A stretch of DNA of 64,000 bases from Plebeiibacterium sediminum (GCF_026013605.1 NZ_JAPDPJ010000010.1:50356-114355); one strand, 5' to 3'; counted from the first letter of the stretch, positions 42,669-53,931 are shown. The notes: generated by a model from the sequence alone, not told the origin. Translations and numbers: made by a program.

Positions 42669-43553
42669 TTATAAGCTGCTTACTCCAGCAACTTCCATCT
42701 TACGATCAACTTTTTTAACCAATCCTTGTAATACTTTACCAGGACCAACTTCGGTAAATAAAGTAGCTCCATCAGCAATCATGTTTTGAACTGTCTGAGT
42801 CCATTTTACCGGAGCAGTTAATTGTGCTACTAAGTTTTCTTTAATTTGTGCAGGATCAGTAAATGGAGTAGCGCTTACATTTTGATAAACCGGACAAGCA
42901 GGAGTGTTGAATTCTGTTGCTTCAATAGCAGCAGCAAGTTCTGTGCGAGCAGGTTCCATAAGTGGAGAGTGGAATGCTCCTCCTACAGGAAGTTTTAATG
43001 CTCTTTTTGCTCCTTTTTCAGTTAAGATTTCGCAAGCTTTATCGATACCTGCAAATGAACCTGAAATTACCAATTGTCCAGGACAGTTATAGTTAGCAGC
43101 AACAACTACTTCATCAATGCTTTCGCAAACTTCTTCAACAATTGCATCTTCCATGCCAACAATAGCAGCCATAGTTGATGGTTCTGCCTCACATGCTTTT
43201 TGCATTGCTAATGCACGTTGCGAAACTAATTTTAAGCCATCTTCAAATGACATAGCTCCTGCAGCAACTAATGCACTGAATTCACCTAATGAGTGGCCAG
43301 CTACCATTTCTGGTTTAAAATCATCACCCATTGATTTTGCTAATAATACAGAATGTAAAAATATAGCAGGCTGAGTAACTTTAGTTTGTTTTAAATCTTC
43401 ATCAGTACCTTCAAACATTAAGTCTGTGATTCTAAAACCTAAAATTTCGTTTGCCTTTTCAAAAAGTTCTTTCGCTTCTGTTGAATTTTCGTACAGGTCT
43501 TTTCCCATACCTACAAATTGGGCACCTTGCCCAGGAAAAACAAATGCTTTCAT
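42669..43553 (-). CDS. fabD: Malonyl-CoA:ACP transacylase
   Basis: 294 residues. FPGQGAQFVGMGKDLY at the N-terminus, the nucleophile S88 in VAGHSLGEFSAL, and the partner His in GGAFHSPLMEPA. It loads malonyl groups onto acyl carrier protein for fatty acid synthesis. It is a single gene with a good promoter, divergent from the ribosomal superoperon. Confidence 0.96.
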   Translation of the reverse strand: MKAFVFPGQGAQFVGMGKDLYENSTEAKELFEKANEILGFRITDLMFEGTDEDLKQTKVTQPAIFLHSVLLAKSMGDDFKPEMVAGHSLGEFSALVAAGAMSFEDGLKLVSQRALAMQKACEAEPSTMAAIVGMEDAIVEEVCESIDEVVVAANYNCPGQLVISGSFAGIDKACEILTEKGAKRALKLPVGGAFHSPLMEPARTELAAAIEATEFNTPACPVYQNVSATPFTDPAQIKENLVAQLTAPVKWTQTVQNMIADGATLFTEVGPGKVLQGLVKKVDRKMEVAGVSSL

Positions 43554-43699
43554 TTTTTTATAAAATTAGTATAATATTATATGTCGGTCTGCTTAGCCCT
43601 TGGAATCCTTGGAAACAAGGGGAGATAATACATATAAATCAATACAGGTTTTTAATTGATTATGATGCTCAAATAAAGAAAGTTGAGCATAAATCGGCG

Positions 43700-43729
43700 C
43701 AAATATAGTAAAAATGAATAACACCCAAA
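43700..43729 (-). promoter_or_regulatory. fabD promoter
   Basis: On the reverse strand TTTG (plus 43726-43729), 18 bases, then TATATTTG (plus 43700-43707) followed by CGCC. Both boxes match the Bacteroidota consensus. The leader would be about 140 bases. Confidence 0.68.
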
Positions 43730-43905
43730 GAATGAAGTTTTTGTGTGTAATGAATTTGAAAGAACAGATGTTTTGGAACATTTTCAATTTTTTTTCTTCA
43801 AATCCTCATATCTCATTCAGTCAATTGTTTTTAGATTATATTTCTTTAACAATCTTTTTCTAAAAAAAATACCTAAAGAATTGGTGTTTATTCATTGAAA
43901 ATTAG

Positions 43906-43913
43906 TACTTTTG
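43906..43913 (+). promoter_or_regulatory. Candidate promoter of the ribosomal superoperon
   Basis: TACTTTTG followed by CATCGC matches the -7 box; TTGG about 21 bases upstream is an imperfect -33 box. It leaves a leader of about 110 bases before rpsL. Confidence 0.55.
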
Positions 43914-44029
43914 CATCGCTTTTTTGTCTAAATATATTAAAATGCGCTGAAAATCAGGGTGTTTAATATTTGGAAAGAGGCGTGTTATAAGCATTTTATA
44001 AAGAATTTTATTTAAACAATTTTAGTTAT

Positions 44030-44434
44030 ATGCCAACGATTCAACAGTTAGTTCGTAAAGGACGCACCCAGTTAGTTGAGAAAAGTAAATCTAGAGCGCT
44101 AGATGCTTGTCCTCAGCGTAGAGGTGTTTGTGTGAGGGTGTACACTACTACACCAAAGAAACCGAACTCGGCCATGAGAAAGGTTGCAAGGGTTCGATTA
44201 ACTAATGGAAAAGAGGTGAATGCCTACATTCCAGGAGAAGGACATAACCTTCAGGAGCACTCTATTGTTCTTGTTCGCGGTGGAAGGGTAAAAGATCTTC
44301 CAGGTGTTCGTTATCACCTTGTACGTGGAGCTTTAGATGCATCAGGAGTTGAAGGACGTACTCAACGTCGTTCTAAATATGGTGCAAAACGTCCGAAGCC
44401 AGGTGCTGCACCAGTTGCAGGTAAGAAAAAGTAA
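44030..44434 (+). CDS. rpsL: 30S ribosomal protein S12
   Basis: 134 residues, about ten longer than the E. coli protein because of a basic C-terminal tail ([15 protein letters not shown]). [18 protein letters not shown] and [17 protein letters not shown] hold the decoding-centre lysines whose change gives streptomycin resistance. It opens the str part of the superoperon and is followed by 118 untranslated bases before rpsG. Confidence 0.98.
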   Translation: MPTIQQLVRKGRTQLVEKSKSRALDACPQRRGVCVRVYTTTPKKPNSAMRKVARVRLTNGKEVNAYIPGEGHNLQEHSIVLVRGGRVKDLPGVRYHLVRGALDASGVEGRTQRRSKYGAKRPKPGAAPVAGKKK

Positions 44435-44453
44435 GAATTGAATGATTGTTTTG

Positions 44454-44531
44454 TTTATTGGTAGTTGAATAGTAACGGTTGAGTAAAAAGTTGATAAGAC
44501 TTTTGAAGACACAAATTTTACAGCCAATAAA
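44454..44531 (+). other. Potential S7-type leader structure between rpsL and rpsG
   Basis: TTTATTGG (44454-44461) pairs with CCAATAAA (44524-44531), closing most of the 118-base spacer, with a possible inner AAAAGT/ACTTTT pair. In E. coli this same spacer binds S7 for feedback; whether this structure does so is inference. Confidence 0.35.
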
Positions 44532-44552
44532 AAACTAATAAACAAGGAAAAG

Positions 44553-45029
44553 ATGAGAAAAGGTAAACCAAAGAAGCGAATATTGCTTCCAGATCCAAAG
44601 TTCAACGATACTTTGGTGACACAGTTCATTAACAATCTAATGATTGACGGTAAAAAATCTACTGCATACGGTATTTTTTACGATGCATTAGACCGCATGG
44701 CTGATAAAGCTGAAAAAGAAGGAAAGTCAGCATTAGAGATGTGGAAAAAAGGTTTAGAAAATATTACTCCTTCTGTAGAGGTAAAAAGTAGAAGAGTTGG
44801 TGGTGCTACTTTCCAGGTTCCAATGGAAATTCGTCCATCTAGAAAAGCTTCGATAGCTATGAAAAACTTAATTCTTTTTGCTCGTAAAAGAAGTGGTAAA
44901 TCAATGGCAGAAAAACTATCTGCTGAAATTGTTGCGGCTTATAACAATGAAGGTGGAGCCTTCAAGAAAAAAGAAGATATGCACAGGATGGCAGAGGCTA
45001 ACAGAGCATTCGCTCACTTTAGATTCTAA
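44553..45029 (+). CDS. rpsG: 30S ribosomal protein S7
   Basis: 158 residues, standard length. [18 protein letters not shown] at the start and [23 protein letters not shown] centrally are family signatures. It organises the 3' domain of 16S rRNA. Followed by fusA after 27 bases. Confidence 0.98.
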   Translation: MRKGKPKKRILLPDPKFNDTLVTQFINNLMIDGKKSTAYGIFYDALDRMADKAEKEGKSALEMWKKGLENITPSVEVKSRRVGGATFQVPMEIRPSRKASIAMKNLILFARKRSGKSMAEKLSAEIVAAYNNEGGAFKKKEDMHRMAEANRAFAHFRF

Positions 45030-45056
45030 TCATCTAATCTTTAAGGAATAAATAAA

Positions 45057-47162
45057 ATGGGAAATTTAAAATACACCAGAAATATCGGTATCATGGCGCA
45101 TATCGATGCGGGTAAAACCACTACTACAGAGCGTATTCTGTTTTATACTGGTATTACTCATAAAATTGGTGAGGTACACGATGGTGCTGCAACCATGGAC
45201 TGGATGGAGCAAGAGCAGGAGAGAGGTATTACTATTACTTCTGCAGCTGTAACCACCAACTGGAACTATAACAATGAATCGTATAAGATTAACATTATCG
45301 ATACCCCAGGACACGTTGACTTTACTGTAGAGGTAGAGCGTTCTTTAAGGGTGTTAGATGGTACTGTTGCCTTATTCTGTGCTGTTAGTGGTGTTGAACC
45401 ACAATCAGAAACTGTATGGAGACAAGCTGATAAATATGGTGTGCCTCGTATTGGTTTCGTAAACAAAATGGACCGTTCAGGTGCTAACTTCTATGAAGTA
45501 GTACGTCAGGTAAGAGAAATGTTAGGTGCAAATCCAATGCCTATTCAGATTCCTATTGGAGCTGAAGATAATTTTGAAGGTGTTATTGACCTAATCGAAA
45601 ATAAAGAGGTTGTTTGGTTTGATGATGCTCAAATGGGTTCTCGTTATGAATTAAGAGAAATCCGTGAAGAGTTAAAAGCTGAAGCCCAAGAGTGGAGAGA
45701 TAAATTAGTTGAAGCAGTAGCTGAGTGTGATGAGGAATTAATGGAGCGTTATTTTGAAGATCCAGAATCTATCACAAAAGAGGAAATGATTGCTGTTATT
45801 CGTACTGCAACCATTAATCAAACAATTACTCCAATGATGTGTGGTTCTGCCTTCAAAAATAAAGGTGTTCAACGTTTATTGGATTCTGTTATTGCATTTT
45901 TACCTTCACCTAGTGATATTCCTGAAATTACAGGTACTAATCCGGATACTGGTGAGGCAGAATCAAGACCACATGATGCAAATGCACCACTTGCTGCATT
46001 AGCATTTAAAATTGCTACTGACCCATTCGTAGGTCGTTTAGCATTTATGCGTGTTTATTCTGGTAAAATTGATGCAGGTTCATATGCATTAAATACTCGT
46101 ACAGGTAAAAAAGAGCGTATCTCTCGTTTATACCAAATGAAATCTAACAAGCAGATTCCTCAGGATGTTATCGAAGCTGGTGATATTTGTGCTGGAGTAG
46201 GTTTTAAAGATATTCGTACTGGTGATACTCTATGTGATGAGAAAAATCCTATTACATTAGAGTCAATGGATTTCCCAGAACCAGTAATCGGTATTGCTGT
46301 TGAGCCAAAATCTCAAAAGGATATGGACAAAATGGGTGTGGCTTTAGCTAAATTAGCTGAAGAAGATCCAACATTCCGTGTTCAAACTGACGAAGATAGT
46401 GGTCAAACAGTAATTAGCGGTATGGGTGAGCTTCACCTTGAGATTATTATCGACCGTTTAAAACGTGAATTTAAAGTTGAGTGTAACCAAGGACGTCCTC
46501 AGGTAACTTACAAAGAAGCTATCAAACAAACAGTTGAGCACCGTGAGGTATTCAAAAAGCAGTCTGGTGGTCGTGGTAAATTTGCTGATGTTGTTGTTAC
46601 TGTTGGACCTAGAGAAGACGGTAAAGAAGGACTTGAGTTCATCAACGAAGTAAAAGGAGGTAACGTTCCTAAAGAATATATTCCTTCAGTTGAGAAAGGT
46701 TTTACTGATGCAATGTCAAACGGTGTATTAGCTGGTTTCGTTGTTGACAGTCTTAGAGTAGTACTTAAAGATGGATCTTTCCACCCTGTGGATTCTGACC
46801 AGTTGTCATTTGAGATCGCAGGTCGTCAGGCATTTAAAAATGCAGCAATGAAAGCTCGTCCTGTTCTTCTTGAACCAATCATGAAAGTTGAAGTTGTTAC
46901 TCCTGAAGAATACATGGGAGATATCATTGGTGACTTTAACAAGCGTCGTGGTCAGGTAGAAGGAATGGAGTCTAAAGCTGGTGCTCGTGTTGTAAAAGCT
47001 AAAGTGCCTCTTGCCGAGATGTTCGGTTATGTAACAGTTTTACGTACTATTTCATCTGGTCGTGCAACTTCATCAATGGTGTTCTCACACTTCGAAGAAG
47101 TTTCTAAAGCCATTGCAATTGAAGTAGTGAAAGAAGCTGAAGGAAAAGTAGAATTATTATAA
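45057..47162 (+). CDS. fusA: Elongation factor G
   Basis: 701 residues. GTPase motifs [22 protein letters not shown] and [10 protein letters not shown] in domain I, then domains II-V with [14 protein letters not shown] and [16 protein letters not shown]. It drives translocation on the ribosome. Codon choice is strongly biased to GGT, CGT and GTT as in highly expressed genes. No tuf follows it; rpsJ is next after 12 bases. Confidence 0.98.
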   Translation: MGNLKYTRNIGIMAHIDAGKTTTTERILFYTGITHKIGEVHDGAATMDWMEQEQERGITITSAAVTTNWNYNNESYKINIIDTPGHVDFTVEVERSLRVLDGTVALFCAVSGVEPQSETVWRQADKYGVPRIGFVNKMDRSGANFYEVVRQVREMLGANPMPIQIPIGAEDNFEGVIDLIENKEVVWFDDAQMGSRYELREIREELKAEAQEWRDKLVEAVAECDEELMERYFEDPESITKEEMIAVIRTATINQTITPMMCGSAFKNKGVQRLLDSVIAFLPSPSDIPEITGTNPDTGEAESRPHDANAPLAALAFKIATDPFVGRLAFMRVYSGKIDAGSYALNTRTGKKERISRLYQMKSNKQIPQDVIEAGDICAGVGFKDIRTGDTLCDEKNPITLESMDFPEPVIGIAVEPKSQKDMDKMGVALAKLAEEDPTFRVQTDEDSGQTVISGMGELHLEIIIDRLKREFKVECNQGRPQVTYKEAIKQTVEHREVFKKQSGGRGKFADVVVTVGPREDGKEGLEFINEVKGGNVPKEYIPSVEKGFTDAMSNGVLAGFVVDSLRVVLKDGSFHPVDSDQLSFEIAGRQAFKNAAMKARPVLLEPIMKVEVVTPEEYMGDIIGDFNKRRGQVEGMESKAGARVVKAKVPLAEMFGYVTVLRTISSGRATSSMVFSHFEEVSKAIAIEVVKEAEGKVELL

Positions 47163-47174
47163 TAAGATCTCAAG

Positions 47175-47480
47175 ATGAGTCAAAAGATAAGAATCAAATT
47201 AAAATCTTACGATCACAACTTAGTTGATAAATCAGCTGAGAAAATCGTTAAGACAGTAAAAACGACTGGTGCTGTAGTTAGCGGTCCTATTCCTCTTCCT
47301 ACTCACAAAAGAGTATTTACAGTGTTACGTTCAACATTCGTAAACAAAAAGTCGAGAGAGCAATTTCAACTATCTTCATATAAGCGTTTAATCGATATCT
47401 ATAGCTCTACAGCTAAAACAATCGATGCTTTAATGAAGCTTGAGTTACCAAGTGGAGTTGAAGTTGAAATCAAAGTGTGA
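47175..47480 (+). CDS. rpsJ: 30S ribosomal protein S10
   Basis: 101 residues. [20 protein letters not shown] and [17 protein letters not shown] are family signatures. It is the first gene of the S10 section and, as NusE, also serves in antitermination. An 85-base spacer with a strong hairpin separates it from rplC. Confidence 0.98.
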   Translation: MSQKIRIKLKSYDHNLVDKSAEKIVKTVKTTGAVVSGPIPLPTHKRVFTVLRSTFVNKKSREQFQLSSYKRLIDIYSSTAKTIDALMKLELPSGVEVEIKV

Positions 47481-47496
47481 GACAAAAGAAAATAAG

Positions 47497-47535
47497 TTCA
47501 TGCAGCCTGTTGGCCGAAACTTCAGGCTGTATGAA
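47497..47535 (+). other. Strong hairpin between rpsJ and rplC
   Basis: TTCATGCAGCCTG (47497-47509) pairs with CAGGCTGTATGAA (47523-47535): 13 bp with one G-U pair and a 13-base loop TTGGCCGAAACTT. No T run follows directly, so it is not a simple terminator; a ribosomal protein binding site or processing point is plausible. Confidence 0.55.
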
Positions 47536-47565
47536 TCGATTATTTAATATTTAATTTTTGTAACA

Positions 47566-48183
47566 ATGCCAGGTATTATTGGAAAAAAAATCGGAATGAC
47601 TTCCGTTTTCAGTGCCGATGGAAAAAACATTCCATGCACTGTTATCGAAGCTGGCCCATGTGTGGTTACACAGGTTAAAACTGTGGAAACTGACGGATAT
47701 GAGGCTGTACAGCTGGCGTTCGAAGACAAGAAAGAAAAAAACACATCTAAGCCTGAGTTAGGCCACTTTAAAAAAGCTGGTGTAGCTCCAAAAAGAAGTG
47801 TTGTTGAATTCAAAGGATTCGAACAAGAATTTAACTTAGGAGATGAAGTAACTGTTGATATCTTTTCTGAAGATATTTTCGTTGACGTTACAGGTATCTC
47901 TAAAGGTAAAGGATTTCAAGGTGTAGTAAAACGTCACGGATTTGGCGGTGTTGGTGGTTCAACTCACGGACAGCACAACCGTTTAAGAGCTCCAGGTTCT
48001 GTAGGTGCTGCTTCTTACCCTGCTCGCGTATTTAAAGGGATGAGAATGGCTGGAAGAACCGGTGGAAACAGAGTGATGGTTGAAAGCCTTAGAGTATTAA
48101 AAGTGATTCCTGAAAACAACCTTATCATTGTGAAAGGGTCTGTTCCAGGAGCAAAAGGTTCATATGTAATTGTTGAAATGTAA
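47566..48183 (+). CDS. rplC: 50S ribosomal protein L3
   Basis: 205 residues. [20 protein letters not shown] at the start, then [20 protein letters not shown] and [20 protein letters not shown]. An early 23S rRNA binding protein. Its stop codon overlaps the rplD start by one base (TAATG). Confidence 0.97.
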   Translation: MPGIIGKKIGMTSVFSADGKNIPCTVIEAGPCVVTQVKTVETDGYEAVQLAFEDKKEKNTSKPELGHFKKAGVAPKRSVVEFKGFEQEFNLGDEVTVDIFSEDIFVDVTGISKGKGFQGVVKRHGFGGVGGSTHGQHNRLRAPGSVGAASYPARVFKGMRMAGRTGGNRVMVESLRVLKVIPENNLIIVKGSVPGAKGSYVIVEM

Positions 48184-48803
48184 TGGAACTAAAAGTATTA
48201 AGCATAACAGGAGAAGAGACCGGAAAAACTGTTGAATTAGCAGATTCAGTTTTCGGTATTGAGCCTAACGATCATGCTATTTATCTTGATGTAAAACAGT
48301 TCCTTGCAAATCAACGTCAAGGAACCCATAAATCAAAAGAAAGAGCTGAGATCGCAGGTAGTACACGTAAGATCAAGAAGCAAAAAGGAACCGGTACTGC
48401 TCGTGCAGGTAGCATTAAGTCGCCTGTATTCCGTGGTGGTGGTCGCGTTTTTGGTCCTCGTCCTCGTAATTATGGATTTAAATTAAACCGCAAATTAAAA
48501 GAGCTTGCTCGTAAGTCTGCTTTATCTTATAAAGCAAGAACTGGTAGCATTATCGTTGTTGAAGATTTCAACATGGAAGCTCCAAAAACAAAAGAGTTTG
48601 CGCAAATCCGTAAGAGTCTTCAAGTTGAAGGAAAACGTTCATTAGTAGTATTAAAAGATGCTGATAAGAATGTTTACTTGGCTTCAAGAAATATTCCTAA
48701 ATCGGAAGTTGTAACATTAGCTGAATTGAATACTTATAGTATTATGAAAGCCGGAGCGTTAGTTCTAGTTGAAAGTTCAGTTGAAGGATTAGGTAATCTT
48801 TAA
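48183..48803 (+). CDS. rplD: 50S ribosomal protein L4
   Basis: 206 residues. The exit-tunnel extension [19 protein letters not shown] and [15 protein letters not shown] is present, the site where macrolide resistance mutations occur. In enterobacteria L4 represses the S10 operon. It overlaps rplC by one base. Confidence 0.97.
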   Translation: MELKVLSITGEETGKTVELADSVFGIEPNDHAIYLDVKQFLANQRQGTHKSKERAEIAGSTRKIKKQKGTGTARAGSIKSPVFRGGGRVFGPRPRNYGFKLNRKLKELARKSALSYKARTGSIIVVEDFNMEAPKTKEFAQIRKSLQVEGKRSLVVLKDADKNVYLASRNIPKSEVVTLAELNTYSIMKAGALVLVESSVEGLGNL

Positions 48804-48827
48804 TTTAAAGCTTAAGGAGATTTTAAA

Positions 48828-49118
48828 ATGCAAATATTAATTAAGCCAATAGTTACTGAAAAACTCAACGAGCAAGGTGAAAAACTAAATTGCTTTGGAT
48901 TTGTAGTTAACAAAAACGCTAACAAGATACAAATTAAGAAAGCGGTTGAGGAAATGTACAACGTAACTGTTGAAAGAGTAAACACCATGAATTATGCCGG
49001 TAAAGTAAAAAGCCGTTATACAAAAAGTGGTGTGCAGGTAGGTAAAACTGCTGCTTACAAAAAGGCAATTGTTACTTTGGTAGAAGGAGATAAGATTGAT
49101 TTTTATAGCAATATTTAA
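48828..49118 (+). CDS. rplW: 50S ribosomal protein L23
   Basis: 96 residues. Starts [20 protein letters not shown] and has [20 protein letters not shown] followed by NTMN. It lies at the tunnel exit and docks trigger factor and SRP. Five bases before rplB. Confidence 0.97.
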   Translation: MQILIKPIVTEKLNEQGEKLNCFGFVVNKNANKIQIKKAVEEMYNVTVERVNTMNYAGKVKSRYTKSGVQVGKTAAYKKAIVTLVEGDKIDFYSNI

Positions 49119-49123
49119 TTAAA

Positions 49124-49948
49124 ATGGCAGTAAGAAAGCTAAAGCCCACAACACCGGGGCAGAGACACAAAATTATTGGTGCATTTGATACGATTACCTC
49201 AAGTACACCAGAGAAGTCCTTACTGGAGCCTATCAAAAAAAGCGGAGGTCGTAACAACACAGGTAAGATGACCATGCGCTACATTGGTGGCGGACATAAG
49301 AGACGTTACAGGGTAATCGATTTCAAGAGAAATAAAGACGGTGTTGCTGCTACTGTTGAGTCAATTCAATATGACCCAAACCGTAGTGCACGTATCGCAT
49401 TATTAGTGTATGCTGATGGCGAAAAACGTTACATTCTCGCTCCTAACGGATTAGAAGTCGGTCAAACTGTTGAATCAGGAACAGGCGTAAGCCCAGATCT
49501 TGGTAATACATTAACCCTTAAAGAGATCCCATTAGGAACGATCATTCACAACATTGAGTTGCGCCCAGGACAGGGTGGAATTATGGCTCGTAGTGCCGGA
49601 ACATTTGCTCAATTGGCTGCTCGTGAAGGTAAGTATGCCGTTATTAAGTTACCGTCAGGTGAAACTAGAATGATCCTTACAACTTGTCGCGCTACTATTG
49701 GTGCGGTAGGTAATTCAGACCACGCGTTAGAAAGATCAGGAAAAGCTGGTCGTTCACGTTGGTTAGGACGTCGTCCACGAGTTCGTGGTGTTGCCATGAA
49801 CCCAGTCGATCACCCAATGGGTGGTGGTGAAGGAAGACAGTCTGGAGGTCATCCAAGATCACGTACAGGTGTATTAGCTAAAGGCTTCAAAACTCGTGAT
49901 AAGAAGAAAGCTTCTAGTAAGTACATTATTGAAAAGCGTAAAAAATAA
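49124..49948 (+). CDS. rplB: 50S ribosomal protein L2
   Basis: 274 residues. [18 protein letters not shown], the peptidyl-transferase-centre segment [17 protein letters not shown] with the conserved His, and a basic tail. Binds 23S rRNA and bridges the subunits. Confidence 0.98.
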   Translation: MAVRKLKPTTPGQRHKIIGAFDTITSSTPEKSLLEPIKKSGGRNNTGKMTMRYIGGGHKRRYRVIDFKRNKDGVAATVESIQYDPNRSARIALLVYADGEKRYILAPNGLEVGQTVESGTGVSPDLGNTLTLKEIPLGTIIHNIELRPGQGGIMARSAGTFAQLAAREGKYAVIKLPSGETRMILTTCRATIGAVGNSDHALERSGKAGRSRWLGRRPRVRGVAMNPVDHPMGGGEGRQSGGHPRSRTGVLAKGFKTRDKKKASSKYIIEKRKK

Positions 49949-49966
49949 CGTTAATCAGAAGAACTT

Positions 49967-50236
49967 ATGAGCAGATCATTAAAAAAAGGCCCATTTATAG
50001 ATTACAAACTTGAAAAGAAGATTTTCGACATGAACGATTCAGGTAAAAAATCTGTAATTAAAACTTGGGCAAGAGCATCGATGATATCTCCAGATTTTGT
50101 TGGACATACTATCGCAGTGCACAACGGAAATAAATTTATTCCTGTTTATGTGACCGAAAATATGGTAGGTCACAAGTTAGGAGAGTTTTCACCAACACGT
50201 ACCTATAGAGGTCACGGTGGTAATAAGAAACGTTAA
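49967..50236 (+). CDS. rpsS: 30S ribosomal protein S19
   Basis: 89 residues. [19 protein letters not shown] at the start and [19 protein letters not shown] at the end are signatures. It sits at the head of the small subunit with S13. Confidence 0.98.
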   Translation: MSRSLKKGPFIDYKLEKKIFDMNDSGKKSVIKTWARASMISPDFVGHTIAVHNGNKFIPVYVTENMVGHKLGEFSPTRTYRGHGGNKKR

Positions 50237-50273
50237 CCTAACTGTAATTTAAATTATTAAAGAGATTTAAAAA

Positions 50274-50693
50274 ATGGGTGCAAGAAAAAGACTCAGAGCA
50301 GAAAAAACTAAGGAAGCAAAAAAGCAAGTAAGTTTTGCTTCACTTCGTAATGTGCCTACTTCTCCACGTAAAATGCGCCTGGTTGCAGATATGATCAGAG
50401 GTAAAGAAGTTAATTTAGCCTTAGATATGTTGAAGTTTTCTTCTAAGGAAGCTTCTCGTAGGGTAGAGAAATTACTTCTTTCTGCAATTGCAAACTGGAA
50501 GGAGAAGAATGAAGGGGTACGCATGGAAGATGCTAATCTGTATGTAAAATCAATCAATGTAGATTCAGCGAGAATTTTAAAAAGGTTGAGACCAGCTCCA
50601 CAAGGGCGTGCTCACCGTATCAGAAAAAGATCGAACCATGTAACCATTTATATTGATAGCAACGTTGATAACCAACAAGAAATTAAAAGTTAG
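50274..50693 (+). CDS. rplV: 50S ribosomal protein L22
   Basis: 139 residues. [17 protein letters not shown] and the beta-hairpin [20 protein letters not shown] reaching into the exit tunnel are present. About 25 residues longer than E. coli, mainly at the N-terminus (basic [15 protein letters not shown]) and C-terminus. Confidence 0.97.
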   Translation: MGARKRLRAEKTKEAKKQVSFASLRNVPTSPRKMRLVADMIRGKEVNLALDMLKFSSKEASRRVEKLLLSAIANWKEKNEGVRMEDANLYVKSINVDSARILKRLRPAPQGRAHRIRKRSNHVTIYIDSNVDNQQEIKS

Positions 50694-50697
50694 TTAA

Positions 50698-51402
50698 ATG
50701 GGACAAAAAGTAAATCCAATAAGTAACAGATTAGGAATCATCAGAGGATGGGATTCTAATTGGTTTGGCGGAAAAAATTACGGAGATAAAATCTTAGAAG
50801 ATACTAAAATCCGTAAATATCTAAACGCTCGTTTAGCTAAAGCTAGTATTTCGAGAATTGTTATTGAACGTACACTAAAACTGATAACGATTACTGTTCA
50901 CACAGCTCGTCCGGGAATCATTATTGGTAAAGGTGGCCAAGAGGTTGACAAACTAAAAGAAGAGTTGAAGAAAATCACTGATAAAGAGGTTCAAATCAAC
51001 ATTTTTGAAGTTAAGAGACCAGAATTAGATGCTATTATAGTAGCTAACAACATTGCACGTCAATTAGAAGGACGTATTGCTTTCCGTCGTGCAGTTAAGA
51101 TGGCTATTGCTTCTACCATGAGAATGGGAGCAGAAGGTATCAAAATTCAAATTTCAGGTCGTTTAAACGGTGCAGAAATGGCCAGAGCGGAAATGTATAA
51201 AGAAGGAAGAACTCCTCTACACACATTCCGTGCAAATATTGATTACGCTCAAGCTGAAGCTCTTACCAAAACAGGTTTGTTAGGTATTAAAGTTTGGATT
51301 TGTAAAGGAGAGATTTATGGTAAACCAGATCTTTCACCAAATTTTGCTACGCAAGATAAACCACAACGTAAAGGTGGGAACTTTAAGAAGAGAAGAAAGT
51401 AG
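50698..51402 (+). CDS. rpsC: 30S ribosomal protein S3
   Basis: 234 residues. N-terminal [22 protein letters not shown] domain with [15 protein letters not shown], and C-terminal ADQR-like segment [20 protein letters not shown]. Part of the mRNA entry site. Four bases after rplV. Confidence 0.98.
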   Translation: MGQKVNPISNRLGIIRGWDSNWFGGKNYGDKILEDTKIRKYLNARLAKASISRIVIERTLKLITITVHTARPGIIIGKGGQEVDKLKEELKKITDKEVQINIFEVKRPELDAIIVANNIARQLEGRIAFRRAVKMAIASTMRMGAEGIKIQISGRLNGAEMARAEMYKEGRTPLHTFRANIDYAQAEALTKTGLLGIKVWICKGEIYGKPDLSPNFATQDKPQRKGGNFKKRRK

Positions 51403-51431
51403 TCATCAGCTAATGTAAATGAGTTAGAAAG

Positions 51432-51857
51432 ATGTTACAACCAAAGAAAATTAAATACAGAAGAATTCAGAAAGGGAGAATGAAGGGCGAGGCTCAACGT
51501 GGCGCGCAACTTGCATTCGGATCTTTTGGAATAAAGTCGTTGCAAACAAAATGGCTTACAGGACGTCAGATTGAGGCGGCTCGTATTGCTGTAACACGTT
51601 ATATGCAACGTCAAGGACAAATTTGGATTAGAGTGTTTCCTGATAAGCCAATTACCAAGAAGCCTGCAGAGGTACGTATGGGTAAAGGTAAAGGTAGCCC
51701 TGAAGGATTTGTGGCTCCAGTTACTCCAGGTAGAATCATTATTGAATGTGATGGAGTACCATTCGAAACAGCAAAAGAAGCATTGCGTTTAGCGGCTCAA
51801 AAATTGCCTGTTACTACTAAATTCGTTGTAAGACGAGACTATGTTGAATCTAAATAA
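51432..51857 (+). CDS. rplP: 50S ribosomal protein L16
   Basis: 141 residues. [19 protein letters not shown], and [16 protein letters not shown] segment [20 protein letters not shown]. It helps place tRNA in the A site. Confidence 0.97.
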   Translation: MLQPKKIKYRRIQKGRMKGEAQRGAQLAFGSFGIKSLQTKWLTGRQIEAARIAVTRYMQRQGQIWIRVFPDKPITKKPAEVRMGKGKGSPEGFVAPVTPGRIIIECDGVPFETAKEALRLAAQKLPVTTKFVVRRDYVESK

Positions 51858-51869
51858 TTTGAGTAAGGA

Positions 51870-52067
51870 ATGAAGACTTCGGAAATTAAAGAAATGGCGA
51901 TCAGCGAGATCATCGAAAGAATCGAGACCGAAAGAGCTGAACTTATCCGTTTAGAACTCAATCATAGCATATCTCCATTGGAAAATCCATTGCAGATAAG
52001 AGGCTTACGTAGAAATATTGCGAGATTGCAAACTATTTTGCGTCAAAAGCAGTTAACCGAAAAATAG
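51870..52067 (+). CDS. rpmC: 50S ribosomal protein L29
   Basis: 65 residues. A two-helix protein with [20 protein letters not shown] and [19 protein letters not shown]. It lies near the tunnel exit. Confidence 0.96.
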   Translation: MKTSEIKEMAISEIIERIETERAELIRLELNHSISPLENPLQIRGLRRNIARLQTILRQKQLTEK

Positions 52068-52074
52068 TTTAGTG

Positions 52075-52332
52075 ATGGAAAAAAGAAATTTAAGAAAAGA
52101 ACGTATCGGTGTTGTGGCTAGCGATAAAATGGATAAGTCTATTGTAGTAGCAGTAGAAATCCGTGAAAAGCACCCTATCTACGGAAAGTTCGTGAAAAAA
52201 ACTAAGAAGTTTCACGCACATGACGAGAATAACACCTGCAACGAAGGCGATACCGTAAAAATTATGGAAACTCGTCCGTTAAGCAAAACGAAACGTTGGA
52301 GATTTGTAGAAATTATCGAAAGAGCTAAGTAA
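52075..52332 (+). CDS. rpsQ: 30S ribosomal protein S17
   Basis: 85 residues from the ATG at 52075 (a GTG codon directly before it is an unlikely start). [20 protein letters not shown] and [19 protein letters not shown] are signatures. Binds the 5' domain of 16S rRNA. Confidence 0.97.
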   Translation: MEKRNLRKERIGVVASDKMDKSIVVAVEIREKHPIYGKFVKKTKKFHAHDENNTCNEGDTVKIMETRPLSKTKRWRFVEIIERAK

Positions 52333-52334
52333 TC

Positions 52335-52700
52335 ATGATACAACAAGAATCCAGATTGGCTGTTGCCGATAATAGTGGTGCCAAAGAAGTACTTTGTATT
52401 AGAGTGCTTGGGGGTACTAAAAAAAGATACGCCACAATTGGTGATCGTATCGTTGTAACTGTTAAGAGTGCCATCCCTTCTACAGACATGAAGAAAGGTA
52501 CTGTTACAAAGGCAGTAGTTGTTCGTACAAAAAAAGAGATCAGAAGAGCCGATGGTTCTTATATCCGTTTTGATGAAAACGCATGTGTGCTTTTAAATCA
52601 AGCAGGCGAAATGCGTGGTACTCGTATCTTCGGCCCAGTAGCCAGAGAATTACGTGACGGTTATATGAAAATCGTATCATTGGCTCCTGAGGTGCTATAA
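52335..52700 (+). CDS. rplN: 50S ribosomal protein L14
   Basis: 121 residues. [20 protein letters not shown] and [20 protein letters not shown] are family signatures. Forms bridges to the small subunit. Two bases after rpsQ. Confidence 0.98.
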   Translation: MIQQESRLAVADNSGAKEVLCIRVLGGTKKRYATIGDRIVVTVKSAIPSTDMKKGTVTKAVVVRTKKEIRRADGSYIRFDENACVLLNQAGEMRGTRIFGPVARELRDGYMKIVSLAPEVL

Positions 52701-52719
52701 ATTTTAATAAGAGATAGCA

Positions 52720-53040
52720 ATGGGTAAATTACATATTAAAAAAGGCGATACAGTAATTGTAAATGCCGGAGAATATAAAGGACAAGAAGGTAAAGTTCTT
52801 GAAGTTCTTGTAGGTAAGAATAGAGCTATCGTGGAAGGAATTAACATGGTATCAAAACATGCTAAGCCAAATGCTGACAATCCTCAGGGAGGTATTGTGA
52901 AGCAAGAGGCTCCGATCCACATCTCTAACTTAAACCTTAAGGATCCTTCAACTGGTGAAGCTACTCGTATCGGTAGACGTGCCGGTAAAGACGGAAAGTT
53001 AGTAAGGTTCGCTAAAAAATCAGGGGAGGAGATCAAGTAA
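52720..53040 (+). CDS. rplX: 50S ribosomal protein L24
   Basis: 106 residues. KOW motif [20 protein letters not shown] at the start, and [17 protein letters not shown]. An assembly initiator. It overlaps rplE by one base (TAATG). Confidence 0.97.
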   Translation: MGKLHIKKGDTVIVNAGEYKGQEGKVLEVLVGKNRAIVEGINMVSKHAKPNADNPQGGIVKQEAPIHISNLNLKDPSTGEATRIGRRAGKDGKLVRFAKKSGEEIK

Positions 53041-53585
53041 TGAGCTATACACCTAGTTTAAAAACAATGTACAGAGAACAAGTTGTTCCTACATTGATGA
53101 AGGAATTTGAATACAAATCAGTAATGCAAGTTCCAAAATTAGAGAAGATTGTTATCAACCAAGGTATTGGTCAAGCAGTTGCTGATAAAAAAATGGTTGA
53201 TATTGCAATTAATGAGCTTACCGCTATTACCGGTCAAAAAGCTGTTCCTTGTCTTTCTAAGAAAGATGTTTCTAACTTTAAGTTACGTAAAAAAATGCCT
53301 ATCGGTGTTAGAGTAACTTTAAGAAAAGACAACATGTATGAGTTCCTGGAAAGATTGATTCGTGTGTCTTTGCCAAGGATTCGCGACTTCAAAGGAATCA
53401 ACAGTAAGCTTGATGGACGTGGTAACTATACCTTAGGTATTGAGGAGCAAATTATTTTTCCTGAAATAAATATTGACAATGTTAGTAAAATTTTGGGTAT
53501 GAATATTACCTTTGTGACCTCTGGAAATACCGATGAAGAAGCATTTGCTTTATTAAAAGCATTTGGTTTACCATTTAAAAAATAA
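53040..53585 (+). CDS. rplE: 50S ribosomal protein L5
   Basis: 181 residues. [40 protein letters not shown] and [15 protein letters not shown] are signatures. Binds 5S rRNA. Confidence 0.98.
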   Translation: MSYTPSLKTMYREQVVPTLMKEFEYKSVMQVPKLEKIVINQGIGQAVADKKMVDIAINELTAITGQKAVPCLSKKDVSNFKLRKKMPIGVRVTLRKDNMYEFLERLIRVSLPRIRDFKGINSKLDGRGNYTLGIEEQIIFPEINIDNVSKILGMNITFVTSGNTDEEAFALLKAFGLPFKK

Positions 53586-53599
53586 TAAAAAGAGTAAAT

Positions 53600-53869
53600 A
53601 TGGCCAAGGAATCAATGAAGGCTCGTGAAGTAAAAAGAGCCAAGCTTGTTGCCAAATATGCTGCAAAAAGAGCGGCGCTGAAAGAAGCAGGTGATTACGA
53701 AGGATTACAGAAATTACCTAAAAATGCTTCCCCTGTACGTTTGCACAATCGTTGCAAAATTACAGGTCGTCCTAAAGGATACATGAGACAATTTGGTCTT
53801 TCTAGGATTCAGTTTCGTGAAATGGCTTCTTCAGGTTTAATCCCTGGAGTAAAAAAAGCCAGCTGGTAG
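53600..53869 (+). CDS. rpsN: 30S ribosomal protein S14, zinc-independent form
   Basis: 89 residues. The long form without CxxC zinc motifs: [20 protein letters not shown], then [20 protein letters not shown] and the tail PGVKKASW. It fits an organism that need not spend zinc here. Confidence 0.97.
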   Translation: MAKESMKAREVKRAKLVAKYAAKRAALKEAGDYEGLQKLPKNASPVRLHNRCKITGRPKGYMRQFGLSRIQFREMASSGLIPGVKKASW

Positions 53870-53896
53870 AAAATTAGGTTTCAAGTATAAATATTG

Positions 53897-53910
53897 TCCC
53901 GTTTGCGGGA
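53897..53910 (+). other. Short hairpin before rpsH
   Basis: TCCCG and CGGGA close a TTTG tetraloop in the 62-base spacer between rpsN and rpsH. A run TTTTTTTAAAATG leads to the rpsH start. It may be a weak pause or a protein-binding site; support is slight. Confidence 0.3.
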
Positions 53911-53931
53911 TTAATTTAAACTTTTTTTAAA

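Larger units (their letters stand above)
43554..44029. other. Divergent regulatory spacer between fabD and rpsL
   Basis: 476 AT-rich bases. It holds the fabD promoter (43700-43729) and a candidate rpsL promoter (43906-43913). I see no small gene, tRNA or repeat in the rest. Confidence 0.6.

Noticed and set aside
47163..47174. Missing tuf between fusA and rpsJ as a deletion
   Set aside because: The 12-base gap is clean and absence of tuf from this place is usual in the phylum.
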